A DNA stretch of 29,292 bases from CAYRYU01 sp964428355 (GCA_964428355.1 CAYRYU010000091.1:1-29292), one strand, 5' to 3'; shown: positions 1 through 8,920, counted from the first letter of the stretch. Made by a program: numbers and translations. The notes: generated by a model from the sequence alone, not told the origin.

Positions 1-12
1 AGATTCTTCCCG

Positions 13-46
13 AAAAAACCGGCCAGATGGCCGGTTTTTTTTTTGC
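13..46. terminator. Symmetric rho-independent terminator
   Basis: A 12-bp perfect stem (13-24 pairing with 29-40) has the four-base loop AGAT. The A-run on the left arm and T-run on the right make it work in either direction. It would end the minus-strand lipoprotein/TPR operon that stops at 177 and any plus-strand gene entering from the left. Between 47 and 176 I see no gene. Confidence 0.85.
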
Positions 47-176
47 TCTTTTTGGAAACACATTGACGAATCTCGGTCATTCTCCTGATGAAAATCCCGC
101 AAAACTTGAGGGTGGTTGAAGTCAGGAGTGAGGTGGGTCTCTTCTCCGACTCGGCCAAACCTCGGGTTTTTCCCGG

Positions 177-1040
177 CTATCGAGTTCCCCCCGGCCCGAA
201 AGGCATCCGCTTGAAGGTTTCGAGGAGTTTCAGAAAATTGGGTGGAAGCCTGGGAGAGCCCGTCGGGGTTCCTGTTACCGGGAGGGGCTTCCCGGGAGAT
301 CGGATCCGGCGGGCGAGTTTGGTGGCCATCGAAGGATCGGTCTTGCGCAGAACGGCTTCCTCTGCCTTCGCACCCTCGATGTCGCCATACTGGAGAAGTG
401 CCCGCCCCTTCTGGAAATGGGCCTCGGAGTTGTCAGGCTGGAGTTCGAGCGCTTTGGAAAAGGAGATGATTGCAGCCTGAGGTTGGTCGGTATCGGAAAA
501 ACAAAGGCCGATGTTGAACCAACCGTCAAAGTTGGCGGGATCAAGGCCGAGGGAATGCTCGTAGGCATCCTGCGCCTCGGCGGGCCGATGCATCTGGCCA
601 AGGGAAACCCCAAGGTTGTACCAGGTTTCGGCATCCTTCGGATTGAGTTCCAGGGCTCTCCGGAACGGGAGGACGGAATCTTCCGGCCGACCGGATTTCG
701 CGAAGGACATTCCCAACCGGATATGTGAACCGGGAAAGGTCGGATCGAACTTGATCGCCAGCCGGTATTGAACGATGGCTTCGGAAAGGCGACCCTTCTT
801 CTCGAGGGAATATCCCAGGCTGTACCGGGCAAGGGCGTTGGTGGGATCGGATGCAACGAGACTCTTTCCAACCTCGATCTCGTCCGCTCCGGGCGCGGGG
901 AAAATGGGGGTTGCCAGCGAGGCGGCCGGTTGTACAGTCAGGGTCTGGGCCTGTGCCTGTGCATCGAATCCCGGGGGAAAAAACACACACCACCCAAAGG
1001 AGGCCAGAAAAAGGGCTCTTCGCGCACCTGACCAGGTCAT
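177..1040 (-). CDS. Secreted or periplasmic TPR-repeat protein
   Basis: The 287-residue product has a signal-peptide-like N-terminus (Arg pair, hydrophobic residues about 9-23, then an AQAQAQ stretch) and five consecutive 34-residue tetratricopeptide units at about 68-237. Each shows the usual W/Y-x2-LG...A...Y...A...P spacing. The tail (about 240-287) is Pro/Gly rich and probably disordered. TPR arrays bind protein partners, and no catalytic motif is visible. The ATG overlaps the stop of the upstream lipoprotein gene (ATGA) and has no strong SD of its own, so it is probably translated by coupling. The two products may act together in the envelope. The specific function is not recognised. Confidence 0.85.
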   Translation of the reverse strand: MTWSGARRALFLASFGWCVFFPPGFDAQAQAQTLTVQPAASLATPIFPAPGADEIEVGKSLVASDPTNALARYSLGYSLEKKGRLSEAIVQYRLAIKFDPTFPGSHIRLGMSFAKSGRPEDSVLPFRRALELNPKDAETWYNLGVSLGQMHRPAEAQDAYEHSLGLDPANFDGWFNIGLCFSDTDQPQAAIISFSKALELQPDNSEAHFQKGRALLQYGDIEGAKAEEAVLRKTDPSMATKLARRIRSPGKPLPVTGTPTGSPRLPPNFLKLLETFKRMPFGPGGTR

Positions 1041-1561
1041 TTCAGCTGGTAGCCGAACTCGTCCGCCAGCTTACGTTGTGCGGCCTTGAGTTTCTCGGTC
1101 TTTTCCTTCAATTCGGATTTCGTCGTGAGTTCCATGATCTTCTTCGCCTTTTCCGGAGGTGAAAAAAAGGGATCGGAAAGGATCTTCAAGAGCTTTGGGA
1201 ACTCCTCTCTGTAATCCCGGTCGAGTTCGTCCAGGATTTCCAGGTGGTATTTCAGGAAATCCTTGGCATTCTGGCTGTCAGGGACCTTGAAACCCCTTGC
1301 CTCCTCACGTAGTGTTGCCACGAGCTTCTTCTTCTTTTCTATGTATTCCTTCAAGGGTGCAGTCTTCGGAGGCTGGCTCTTGATGGAATCGGTTATCAAC
1401 TCAACAAAAGCCTTCCCGTCGGCTTCAATGGCGTTTGTCTGTTTGGCGACACGGTCGTTGAAGGCTATAACATCGCTCTTGGAAGTGCACCCCATCGTCG
1501 CACAGAGGAGAACCAGCACCGGAAGCAGGACGGACAACCCCGATCGGTTTCTTGACCTCAA
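1037..1561 (-). CDS. Small lipoprotein, helical, unknown function
   Basis: I start this gene at a TTG (1561) because AGGAG lies 7 bases upstream. The longer version beginning with ATG at 1621 would put about 20 non-signal-like residues in front. From the TTG the 174-residue product reads as a lipoprotein: basic MRSRNR, a hydrophobic Leu/Val core, then ATMGC with Cys25 as the lipidation site (an imperfect lipobox). The rest is Lys/Glu-rich and probably alpha-helical or coiled coil, with no recognisable domain. It overlaps the downstream TPR gene by four bases and is transcribed divergently from the bacterioferritin gene, 107 bp away. No family is recognised. Confidence 0.75.
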   Translation of the reverse strand: MRSRNRSGLSVLLPVLVLLCATMGCTSKSDVIAFNDRVAKQTNAIEADGKAFVELITDSIKSQPPKTAPLKEYIEKKKKLVATLREEARGFKVPDSQNAKDFLKYHLEILDELDRDYREEFPKLLKILSDPFFSPPEKAKKIMELTTKSELKEKTEKLKAAQRKLADEFGYQLK

Positions 1562-1668
1562 AATGTTTCTCCTGTCCCTGGAATCCAAGGGGATGATTTC
1601 AATGGTAACACATGCTAACATTTTTCCTGCGAAATCCGGATATCATCGAAAATGCCAGGAGGAATCCC

Positions 1669-2223
1669 ATGGGAAAAGATTCACGCGAGGAAAAACGGAA
1701 CAAGGTGATCGAAGTGCTCAACCAGGCGCGGGCAGGAGAACTTCACGCCATACACCAGTACATGAACCAGCATTACAACCTCGACAACCTCGATTACGGT
1801 GAACTGGCCGCCAAGATGAAGCTGGTTGCCATTGATGAAATGCGGCATGCCGAGCAGTTTGCGGAAAGGATCAAGGAGTTGGGCGGGGAACCGGTGACAG
1901 AGCCTTCGGCAAAGACCATCAAGGCCCAGAAGGTGGAGGAGATCTTTCCCCATGATGCGGGCCTCGAGGACGACACGATCGCCGAATACAACCGTTCCTA
2001 CCAGATCTGTCGGGAAAACGGCGATGCCACCAGCGCAAAGCTTTTCGAGGCGATCATCGACGAGGAGCAGTTGCATTTCAACTACTTCGACAACATCGAT
2101 GGGCACCTTAAGAAACTCGGAAACACCTTCCTGGCTCGGATTGCAGGAACTCCAGCCGAGGTCGGGCCGGTCAGCCCCGGCTTCGTCGGAAGCCAGGGCG
2201 GAACCCCCGGAACTCCAGCCTGA
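1669..2223 (+). CDS. bfr: Bacterioferritin-like ferroxidase
   Basis: Ferritin-like four-helix protein of 184 residues, probably storing iron and oxidising Fe(II) in the cytoplasm. The start at 1669 follows AGGAGG with 6-base spacing; the in-frame ATG at 1612 lacks one. The diiron ligands are in place: Glu24, Glu57, His60, Glu106, Glu133 and His136. The first three have the same spacing as E. coli Bfr Glu18/Glu51/His54. Met58 matches the Bfr haem-ligand methionine, so I prefer bacterioferritin over Dps or rubrerythrin. The protein exceeds the usual ~158 residues through a slightly longer loop and a Gly/Pro/Thr-rich tail after about residue 160. It is divergent from the lipoprotein gene and convergent with the HEAT-repeat gene. 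Confidence 0.88.
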   Translation: MGKDSREEKRNKVIEVLNQARAGELHAIHQYMNQHYNLDNLDYGELAAKMKLVAIDEMRHAEQFAERIKELGGEPVTEPSAKTIKAQKVEEIFPHDAGLEDDTIAEYNRSYQICRENGDATSAKLFEAIIDEEQLHFNYFDNIDGHLKKLGNTFLARIAGTPAEVGPVSPGFVGSQGGTPGTPA

Positions 2224-2275
2224 CTTCAACCTGAACCGACCCTGGGGGGCCGCCGACCCGGGTTAACAAACCCCA

Positions 2276-2430
2276 GGTTCACCACGAAGGAACAAAGGGC
2301 ACAAAGATCACCAAGAGGCACCCCTGAATTGGTTCAAATAACCTCTTGAAACGGATTCTTGATTTTGATCCAGGGGGGGCTTTGTGTGCTTCGTGACCTT
2401 GGAAACTTTGTGGTGATCTCCCGTTCAACC
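2276..2430. repeat. Imperfect intergenic inverted repeat with 9-nt periodicity
   Basis: Two ~40-base arms (about 2278-2318 and 2388-2429) are imperfect reverse complements. Read in the same sense, both arms follow TCACCACxAAG, then AAGGxCACxAAGxxCACxAAG, that is, CACNAAG every 9 bases. The arms sit between two convergent genes. The remaining ~215 bases between these genes hold no ORF. The element could fold into a long hairpin and help end both transcripts, or be a dispersed non-coding repeat. Similar CAC-GAAG strings occur between genes in diverse bacteria, as far as I recall. Confidence 0.6.
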
Positions 2431-2440
2431 GAAAAGGGGG

Positions 2441-4891
2441 TCACAGGTCTTTCGATTTTTTTGGAATCGGAGGAGGGTTGAGCGGGGACCGTGCCGTTGG
2501 AGATGCTGTCGGAGCGGATCCGCTCGCAGCGGGCGGAACGGGGTTCACTGGCGCCGACGCGACCGGTGTCACGGGGAGGCTCATCGATGCGGGCGCTCCC
2601 GCCGGAAGCCTGTAAATGGGACTTTCAGGAGGTACTGCAGGAGTCATGAGGAAAATCAGCCCCGCAAGACTCAGGACTATGACGGCCTGGGTAACGCTCT
2701 TCGCGAGAGGGACGAGTTCGTCGTATCCGCGGTCGAACGCGGTTCGCGGACTTTCCCGGTTCCAGTCGAGGTCTCTGGGGGAATAGGGTGGCACCGGGAC
2801 CTTTTTCCGGGTGTTTTCCTGACTCCAGCGCTTCTCGAGGTCCTTTTCGAGGTCCTCGACGGTCATCTCCTTCATCCGGCCGCTTTTGTGCAGCATCTCG
2901 AAGCACCAGTTCCGGGCCGTTTTCACAGGGCCGACTTCCTCGACCGGCATTTTCTTCTCCAGACGGAACAGGGAATAGACGCTCTCGGGGTCAGGGTCGG
3001 TCTGGTACAGGCACAAAGTGGTGGGGATGAACCGCCTTCCCCCCTCGGTCATGAGGAAATCCGTAAGGTCTTCCCTGATCAGGGCGAAATCCGTGGCCAG
3101 AAGCCCGTTCAGGGCGATCCGCTGGACTTGTGGATGGGGATCCCTGAGGTTCACGAGCAATTGTGAAGCGGCTTTGGCCGGATCGGTTTTCTGGAGAATT
3201 CGAAGGGCCGCAGCCTTCAGCTGGGGCCCGCCTCTTTTCAGGAAGTCGTCAACCTTTGGGGCCACGGTCTGACAGGAGAACCGACCGATGTAATCGAGCG
3301 CATGGGCGATCAACAATTCGTTAGCGCTTCCCAACCAGCTCTCCGCCAGAGCGAGGAATTCGGGATTCTCGACTCGCCCGGCCGCCGAGAGCGCGGCAGC
3401 CTGGACCTCTTCGAGTGTGTCCTTCTTCGAAAGGATGATCTTGAAAAGGGGCCCCGCTTTCTCCCGGTCAGACAGCTGAAGAAGGCCCAAAAACCGGAGT
3501 TGACCCTCGAGAGGGAGCTCGAAAAACCTTCCCCAGTGCTCGGGGATGAGGTAGAACCCTCGTTCCTGGTCGAGATCGGCGATTCGCGGCGACCGGTTGC
3601 TGTCAAGGTCGGAGGGATGGGCGGCGTCGGGTTTCGGAAACAGTATTCCCTCGATCCGCTTTTTGACCCGTGCGGAATACGGCAATTGATGAGCTTCTTG
3701 AAGGGATGAGGTGACGAAAGGCCGATGCATTGCCTGGGAAAGTTCGTATTCGAGGAGTCCAGCCTCGTTCTCGATGCGTTTCATTATCAGGTCCAGATCC
3801 GCAAGGCGGGAAATCTTCTGCCGTACGAGCAGTTGGGCTCCCCTTCGGGAAAACCACTCCGCCAGGTTCCGGGAGAAATCCTCGAATCTCGGAATGGCCC
3901 CGGAGGTTTTCAGCGTTTCCATGGCACCGTTAAGGATACCCTCGAGAACGGGAATTTCGGCGGAAGGGGCTTTCTCGATGATCGCTCCGATCCGGAAGGG
4001 GACTTCGGGGTCGGGGTTGCGTCGAAAAAAGGTTCCCGCCTGTTCAATGAGAGGAATCGGATGGCATGCCTCCAGAAAGGTCAGCAGGAGGTCCCTGACG
4101 CGGGGGAAGTTGAGAAGCCTGCAGAAAAGCAGCGCGTCGGTCTGGGATGAACTGTCCGCTCCCAGGATCATCGGCTCGAGGTGCTGAACGGTTACTTCCG
4201 GGTCGATCAGGGAGAGGGAAAGCAACCCCAGGAACCGGTTGGCTTGGTCTTCTGAGGTGAGGAGATCCGCAAGCCGCGTTTTGACCTTGTTCGGCTGACG
4301 CAGGGTCAAAGCCTCGAGGGCTGCCCAACGGACTGGAAAGGAGTCCGAATCGATGAAAGACTGGATCTTGTCGAGATTCCATTCGCTCCAATATGCGTAG
4401 AAAGCCCTGATGAGCGAATACTGGATGAGCGGGTTGACCTCTCCCTCGAGCCAGTGGCCGCCCTCGGACGCGAGGGACTTCGCCACCTCGCCCTGCATGG
4501 TTGAAAGAATCGAGAGACGCACGTCCGGGCTGCCGTTCGAATAAGTGGTCGCGATCTCTTCAGTCTGCCCTACAGGGGTGGTTTGCGGGGAAGGCTTGCG
4601 CAGACGGAGTTCCACGACATGAAGGGCGTGGGCCAAATACCTTTGGCACTCGAGGTCGGTCTCCGCGTCGATCCGTTCGGAAAGCTTCCGGTGGACACGT
4701 TCCGAAGACCCATACCGGATGACCTGCTCGATCGAAAACAACCTGAAGAAAACCGTGGGTGCGGCCAATGAGTCGATCAGGTCAGATTCAATGAAGAAAC
4801 GGGGAGCGGAAAGACACTCTGCGCAAACTTCGGCAGCGGATCGGCATGGTTGGACAGTTTCCGTGGCGGGCTCACTCATTCCGGTTGTCAT
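2441..4891 (-). CDS. Large HEAT-repeat protein with C-terminal membrane anchor
   Basis: A protein of about 816 residues with no signal peptide. Most of its length consists of degenerate HEAT-type helical pairs (recurrent A-A-L-x-x-L-x-x-x-x-P patterns and conserved Asp/Arg positions). One strongly hydrophobic segment (TQAVIVLSLAGLIFLMTP, about residues 733-754) is followed by a ~65-residue Pro/Ala/Ser-rich tail ending in PKKSKDL. This suggests a single-pass protein with a helical scaffold domain on one side of the inner membrane. The start is uncertain: a TTG at 4903, ATG at 4891 or ATG at 4879 are all possible near GGAGAGG. It follows nadC by ~118 bp on the same strand and may be co-transcribed with it. 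A partial HEAT protein of the same general type lies at the right end of the window. The function is unknown. Confidence 0.8.
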   Translation of the reverse strand: MTTGMSEPATETVQPCRSAAEVCAECLSAPRFFIESDLIDSLAAPTVFFRLFSIEQVIRYGSSERVHRKLSERIDAETDLECQRYLAHALHVVELRLRKPSPQTTPVGQTEEIATTYSNGSPDVRLSILSTMQGEVAKSLASEGGHWLEGEVNPLIQYSLIRAFYAYWSEWNLDKIQSFIDSDSFPVRWAALEALTLRQPNKVKTRLADLLTSEDQANRFLGLLSLSLIDPEVTVQHLEPMILGADSSSQTDALLFCRLLNFPRVRDLLLTFLEACHPIPLIEQAGTFFRRNPDPEVPFRIGAIIEKAPSAEIPVLEGILNGAMETLKTSGAIPRFEDFSRNLAEWFSRRGAQLLVRQKISRLADLDLIMKRIENEAGLLEYELSQAMHRPFVTSSLQEAHQLPYSARVKKRIEGILFPKPDAAHPSDLDSNRSPRIADLDQERGFYLIPEHWGRFFELPLEGQLRFLGLLQLSDREKAGPLFKIILSKKDTLEEVQAAALSAAGRVENPEFLALAESWLGSANELLIAHALDYIGRFSCQTVAPKVDDFLKRGGPQLKAAALRILQKTDPAKAASQLLVNLRDPHPQVQRIALNGLLATDFALIREDLTDFLMTEGGRRFIPTTLCLYQTDPDPESVYSLFRLEKKMPVEEVGPVKTARNWCFEMLHKSGRMKEMTVEDLEKDLEKRWSQENTRKKVPVPPYSPRDLDWNRESPRTAFDRGYDELVPLAKSVTQAVIVLSLAGLIFLMTPAVPPESPIYRLPAGAPASMSLPVTPVASAPVNPVPPAASGSAPTASPTARSPLNPPPIPKKSKDL

Positions 4892-5008
4892 CCTCTCCTG
4901 CAAGCTCGTCGGGTGGAAAATTCGGAAGTGGAAGGTATCTTAGCACAGTTTTCCCGCGGCCGGAAGAAAACGAAAACAACATCGGGATTGACGGTCCTCG
5001 AAAAACGA

Positions 5009-5875
5009 TCATGGGATGGGTGCGATTTTCATCGAGATGTCCAGGGAAGGGGCTGAATGTGTCAGGGCACCGACCGAAATGAAATCAACGCCTGTTCCGG
5101 CAATTGCGGCGACCGTTTCCAGGGTGATTCCCCCCGATGCCTCGAGCGGGACCCTCCCTGCAACAAGAGTCACGCAGGCTTTCATCTCCTCGGGCGACAT
5201 GTTGTCCAGCATGATCATGTCTGCCCCGGCTTCCAAAGCGGCTTCCACCTCCCGAAGGGAAGCGGCCTCCACCTCTATCCGGAGGGAAGGGCCCAGGATT
5301 TTCCGGGCAGCCGAAACCGCGAGGGAAAGCCCACCCCCGAGTGCGGAGACATGGTTGTCCTTGAGCATGACCATGTCATAAAGGCCGAACCTGTGGTTTG
5401 TACCGCCGCCCGTCCGGACGGCATACTTCTCGAGGCTCCTGAGCCCGGGAGTGGTTTTTCGCGTGTCGAGAATCCGACACCGGGTTCCCTTCACGGCCTC
5501 GACGAACTTCCTGGTCAGGGTTGCCGTTCCGGAGAGCCTTTGGAGAAGGTTGAGGATCGTACGTTCCGACGAAAGGAGGATTCCGGTCGGTCCGGAGATC
5601 TCGGCCACGATGGTTCCGGCTTGGGTGAAATCCCCGTCGGAGGCTTTCAGGGAAATCGCGGCACGAATGCCCGGCCCTTTGGGGTGAGGAAAAAGCGATT
5701 CCACGAGGGATACCAGCGGTTCGATCAAGCCCAGGCCGCAAATGACGCCAGGGGCTTTAACCCGGACCAGCCCGCGGACAGGTTCCCTGGCCGCCGGTCC
5801 AAGGGCTTCCACCGAGACGTCGCGGCATGCCGGTCCGAGGTCCTCCAGAAGAAACGCTCGAAGGGCCTTCCTCAT
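5009..5875 (-). CDS. nadC: Nicotinate-nucleotide pyrophosphorylase (quinolinate phosphoribosyltransferase)
   Basis: This enzyme converts quinolinate and PRPP to nicotinate mononucleotide, CO2 and pyrophosphate in de novo NAD synthesis in the cytoplasm. The 288-residue length is typical. Diagnostic motifs run in order: ERTILNLLQRLSGTAT (104-119), DTRKTTPGLR (137-146), the R-T-GGG-x-NHR segment (154-162), LKDNH (171-175), EVE (201-203), MLDNM (222-226), EASGGI (245-250) and the terminal VDFISVGALTHS (263-273). The ATG is preceded by GGGAG at 8-base spacing. nadA and nadB are not in the window, so the gene stands apart from the rest of its pathway. The HEAT-repeat gene lies downstream on the same strand. 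Confidence 0.96.
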   Translation of the reverse strand: MRKALRAFLLEDLGPACRDVSVEALGPAAREPVRGLVRVKAPGVICGLGLIEPLVSLVESLFPHPKGPGIRAAISLKASDGDFTQAGTIVAEISGPTGILLSSERTILNLLQRLSGTATLTRKFVEAVKGTRCRILDTRKTTPGLRSLEKYAVRTGGGTNHRFGLYDMVMLKDNHVSALGGGLSLAVSAARKILGPSLRIEVEAASLREVEAALEAGADMIMLDNMSPEEMKACVTLVAGRVPLEASGGITLETVAAIAGTGVDFISVGALTHSAPSLDISMKIAPIP

Positions 5876-6008
5876 GTCAACTTCTCCCGTTTTGTGAATT
5901 CAGGTTCTCCCACCCCGCATTCGGGGTACCCTCGCCCGTTGGATCTGCTCCCGATCCGTTTGCTGGGAGGAGCGGTTCATGTTTCCCATGATATCCGCAT
6001 TGCTTTCT

Positions 6009-6029
6009 CCGTGCAACCGAAATGCACGG
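6009..6029. promoter_or_regulatory. 7-bp inverted repeat between nadC and tolC1
   Basis: CCGTGCA (6009-6015) and TGCACGG (6023-6029) form a perfect 7-bp dyad with a 7-base loop in the 262-bp region separating divergent nadC and tolC1. It has no T-run, so it is more likely an operator than a terminator. No regulator can be named. Apart from this dyad and the promoter beside tolC1, I see nothing else in the region. Confidence 0.3.
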
Positions 6030-6102
6030 CCAGGGGTTCCCGAGGGGAAATGGAACTCCGAACCCGGCTTTGGTTAAAAATTGTAAAGTGGGACAAGGGT
6101 TT

Positions 6103-6131
6103 TTGACTTCTTCCGATGCGAGTGGTACATT
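6103..6131 (+). promoter_or_regulatory. Sigma70-like promoter of the export operon
   Basis: TTGACT (6103-6108), a 17-base spacer and TACATT (6126-6131) closely match the sigma70 consensus. Transcription would start about 6-8 bases after the -10 box, at or next to the ATG at 6138. No SD lies between the -10 box and this ATG. Confidence 0.7.
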
Positions 6132-6137
6132 CCCGCC

Positions 6138-7559
6138 ATGGCAAGGAAAAGGCATTTAATCGACATTCTGATCATCGTTTTTGTTTTCGCCACCTTTTCG
6201 GACAGGTGTTCGGGCCAGACGGCCTCCGAACCCTGGAGTCTGGAACGATGTCTCGAGTTCGGATTGTCCCATCATCCCGCGATACGCCAGACGGAAGGGG
6301 CGTTGGTTTCGGCAAAGGGGAAACTGACGACCACCCGGGCCGCCCGGGCGGTCACCGTCGGCGTTCAGAACTCCTTTTCCAGGCAGAAACAGGAGTTTCG
6401 CAGGGCAACCGCAGGGTCGTTCGGGGGGAAATCCGATGACCTCGTCGACAGCAACTCCGACTCGATTTCCGCGCGCAAGCTCATCACCGATTTCGGCCAG
6501 ACCAGGATCAAGGAACGGATGTCCCGGACGAGCCTCCGGATCGCGAGGGAGAACCTGGACAGTCAGGCCATTTCCACGGCGGCGGACATCAAATCAGCTT
6601 TCTTTCGAGCGCTCCAGGCGAGGGCCTTGCTTCGGGTCCAGGAAGAAACCGTCGCCCGATACCAGGCATACCTGGAACAGGTCCAGGGGCTGGTCGAGGT
6701 TGGAAGCAGGCCTCCCTTCGACATCACCAAGGCCCAGGCAAACCTCGCTGATGCCAGGGTTTCCCTGATCAGGGCACAGAGCAACGTGCAGAACACGCTC
6801 GCCCTTCTTGCGAAATCCATCGGTTTCGAAGATGAACTTGAAATTCCCCCCCCCCGGGAGGAAGACCTTCTCGGGTTGACCTCGGCGATGATTTTTCCGC
6901 CAATCAAGAACCCCGGTCGGGAGCTTTCTTTCGAGAATCTTCTCAAGGAAGCCCTTTCCCGCCCTGAGGTCAAGGCTGTCGGGCTCCAGGTTGAGACATC
7001 GAAATCCTCCCTCGCCCTTGCCCGGAAGGGAAAGAATCCTTCGCTTTCGGGATCAGCGGCCTACTCTTGGTCGGGATCCGTTTCACCGCTCGACCGTTCA
7101 TACTCGGTCGGGCTTTCCCTGAGCACTCCGCTCATCGACGGGGGATCGGCGAAAGGCCAGGTCAAGGATGCCCAGGGAGGGCTGATGACCTCCCTGGCCC
7201 GGTATGACCAGGTGCGACAGTCGGTCCGGACCGAGGTTAAAACCTCGCTGACCAACGTTCTGGATGCGCTCAACCGGTTCGATGCAACCCAGATCCTCGT
7301 CCGGCAGGCAAGCGAAGCACTTACCCTTGCCGAGAGCCGGTTTTCCGAGGGAGTCGGTTCCTCGCTCGAGGTCACCGACGCGAGGGCCAGTTATGTTTCA
7401 GCACGCGGAAGCAATGTCACGGCATACTATGACAGTCTCATAGCGCTTGCCTCTCTCGACCAGACCCTTGGCCGCCTCCCCGTCGAGTGCGGGGGTGGTG
7501 CAGGAGCCGGGACCGCACCGGATGAAACTGAAACGAAGCAGGAAGGAAACGGCAAATGA
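6138..7559 (+). CDS. TolC-family outer-membrane channel (first of two)
   Basis: A 473-residue outer-membrane efflux protein that would form the trimeric exit duct of the MacA/MacB-type exporter encoded directly downstream. It has a signal peptide (basic MARKRH, hydrophobic core, ending near CSGQ), then two halves of long amphipathic helices with OEP-type sequences such as PFDITKAQANLADARVSLI and LEVTDARASYVSARG, and beta-strand segments such as YSVGLSLSTPLIDGGSAKGQ. Gly/Ala-rich residues end the protein. The only sensible start is ATG 6138, which lacks an SD and lies 7 bases after a strong -10 box. Its stop overlaps the next start (ATGA). Confidence 0.92.
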   Translation: MARKRHLIDILIIVFVFATFSDRCSGQTASEPWSLERCLEFGLSHHPAIRQTEGALVSAKGKLTTTRAARAVTVGVQNSFSRQKQEFRRATAGSFGGKSDDLVDSNSDSISARKLITDFGQTRIKERMSRTSLRIARENLDSQAISTAADIKSAFFRALQARALLRVQEETVARYQAYLEQVQGLVEVGSRPPFDITKAQANLADARVSLIRAQSNVQNTLALLAKSIGFEDELEIPPPREEDLLGLTSAMIFPPIKNPGRELSFENLLKEALSRPEVKAVGLQVETSKSSLALARKGKNPSLSGSAAYSWSGSVSPLDRSYSVGLSLSTPLIDGGSAKGQVKDAQGGLMTSLARYDQVRQSVRTEVKTSLTNVLDALNRFDATQILVRQASEALTLAESRFSEGVGSSLEVTDARASYVSARGSNVTAYYDSLIALASLDQTLGRLPVECGGGAGAGTAPDETETKQEGNGK

Positions 7560-8920
7560 AGATCGGATGCGCCATTCTTGTGATTCTGGTTCTCGCTGGA
7601 GCGGGTTTCGGGGGCTGGTACTATTGGAAATCCACCAAGCCGGCGACGGTCTGGGTAACCGACGAGATCACGATGGGATCCATCCGCCAGACCATCTCGG
7701 CCACCGGGTCCCTCGCCGCTCTGACGACGGTGGCCGTGGGTTGCCAGGTCAGCGGTATCATCGCCTCGATTGCGGTCGATTTCAACGATCAGGTCAAGGA
7801 GGGCCAACTGATCGCGGTTCTGGATCCCTCGACGCTCGAAGCCCAGGTGCAGCAGGCGACGGCCAACATGGAAAATGCGCGCGCCAACGAAAGGAACGTC
7901 GCCGCCCAGATCGAGAACCTGAAGGCTTCCCTTCTTACCGCAAAGGCCGACCTGAAAGCCGGAGACGCAAACGTCGAGAAGGCCCGTGTCGCGCTCGGGG
8001 ATGCCGAACGGAATCTCAAACGGATGGAAGGCCTCAGCGCAAAGAAACTCATCTCCACCTCCGACCTGGAAACCGCCCAGAGCGGTGTCAATACCGCAAA
8101 AGCCGCTCTGGAAGCGTCGAAAGCCCAGCTCGAAGCCCTCGGGGTGAAACCCCTCTCGATCGGGGCCCAGATCCGCGCCAGCGAAGCCCAGCATGACGGG
8201 ACCCTGGCCCAGGTCCGGCAGACCGAAGCCTCCCTGAACGTTTCGAAGATCAACCTCGAACGCACCAAGATCTACTCTCCCATCGACGGGGTGGTGGTTT
8301 CCCGCGACGTGGATGTAGGGCAGACTGTGGCAGCGAACTTTTCCGCTCCGACCCTTTTCACGATCGCCAAGGACCTCAAACAGATGCGCATCAGCACCTC
8401 GGTCGACGAAGCCGATATCGGAAAGGTCAGGGATGGCCAGGAAGTCTCCTTCACCGTCGACGCTTTCAAGGGCAAGACCTTCCGGGGGAGGGTCAGCCAG
8501 GTCAGGCTTTCACCACAGGTTACCTCCAACGTCGTCACCTATCCGGTGATGGTCGATGTAGAGAACGACCAGTTGCTTCTGAAACCCGGAATGACAGCCA
8601 ACGTCGAGATCCTCGTCGATTTCAAGCAGGATGTTCTCCGGCTTCCCACGAGGGCTTTATTCTACAAACCCTCCCAGGAGATTCTGGGAGGCTTCCGCCG
8701 GAACGGTGGGAGCGCGGAAGAAGCTTCCGGAACCACCCGGGTCTGGGGCTTCAACCGTGAGAAACAGCGCCCCATTCCTCTGGATGTCGTAGTCGGAATT
8801 GGAAACAACCAGCACACCGAAATCGTGTCGGGTGCCCTCAAGCCAGGGCAGGAGGTGCTGGTTCCCGGAGACAAGCCCACCAGCTCCGGTCGCCGGGGCG
8901 GGCCTCCGATGCGCCTATGA
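7556..8920 (+). CDS. MacA/HlyD-family periplasmic adaptor
   Basis: A 454-residue membrane-fusion protein bridging the inner-membrane transporter and the TolC channel. It has one N-terminal membrane segment (CAILVILVLAGAGFGGWYYW). A barrel-sandwich (lipoyl-like) half carries VSGIIASIAVDFNDQVKEGQ and a matching half carries TKIYSPIDGVVVSRDVDVGQ. Between them is a long alanine-rich helical hairpin (about residues 100-220). Beta-barrel and membrane-proximal regions follow, including DEADIGKVRDGQEVSF and LLKPGMTANVEI. Order and length fit MacA. The gene overlaps its neighbours on both sides by four bases, so the transporter parts are translationally coupled. Substrates of such systems include macrolides, peptides and lipoproteins, and cannot be chosen here. 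Confidence 0.92.
   Translation: MKIGCAILVILVLAGAGFGGWYYWKSTKPATVWVTDEITMGSIRQTISATGSLAALTTVAVGCQVSGIIASIAVDFNDQVKEGQLIAVLDPSTLEAQVQQATANMENARANERNVAAQIENLKASLLTAKADLKAGDANVEKARVALGDAERNLKRMEGLSAKKLISTSDLETAQSGVNTAKAALEASKAQLEALGVKPLSIGAQIRASEAQHDGTLAQVRQTEASLNVSKINLERTKIYSPIDGVVVSRDVDVGQTVAANFSAPTLFTIAKDLKQMRISTSVDEADIGKVRDGQEVSFTVDAFKGKTFRGRVSQVRLSPQVTSNVVTYPVMVDVENDQLLLKPGMTANVEILVDFKQDVLRLPTRALFYKPSQEILGGFRRNGGSAEEASGTTRVWGFNREKQRPIPLDVVVGIGNNQHTEIVSGALKPGQEVLVPGDKPTSSGRRGGPPMRL

Noticed and set aside
2236..2280. CCTGGGG...CCCCAGG dyad after the bacterioferritin gene as a terminator.
   Set aside because: The loop is long and no T-run follows.
5877..6155. Minus-strand 92-codon ORF upstream of nadC.
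   Set aside because: No SD or protein-like features, and it covers the tolC1 promoter.
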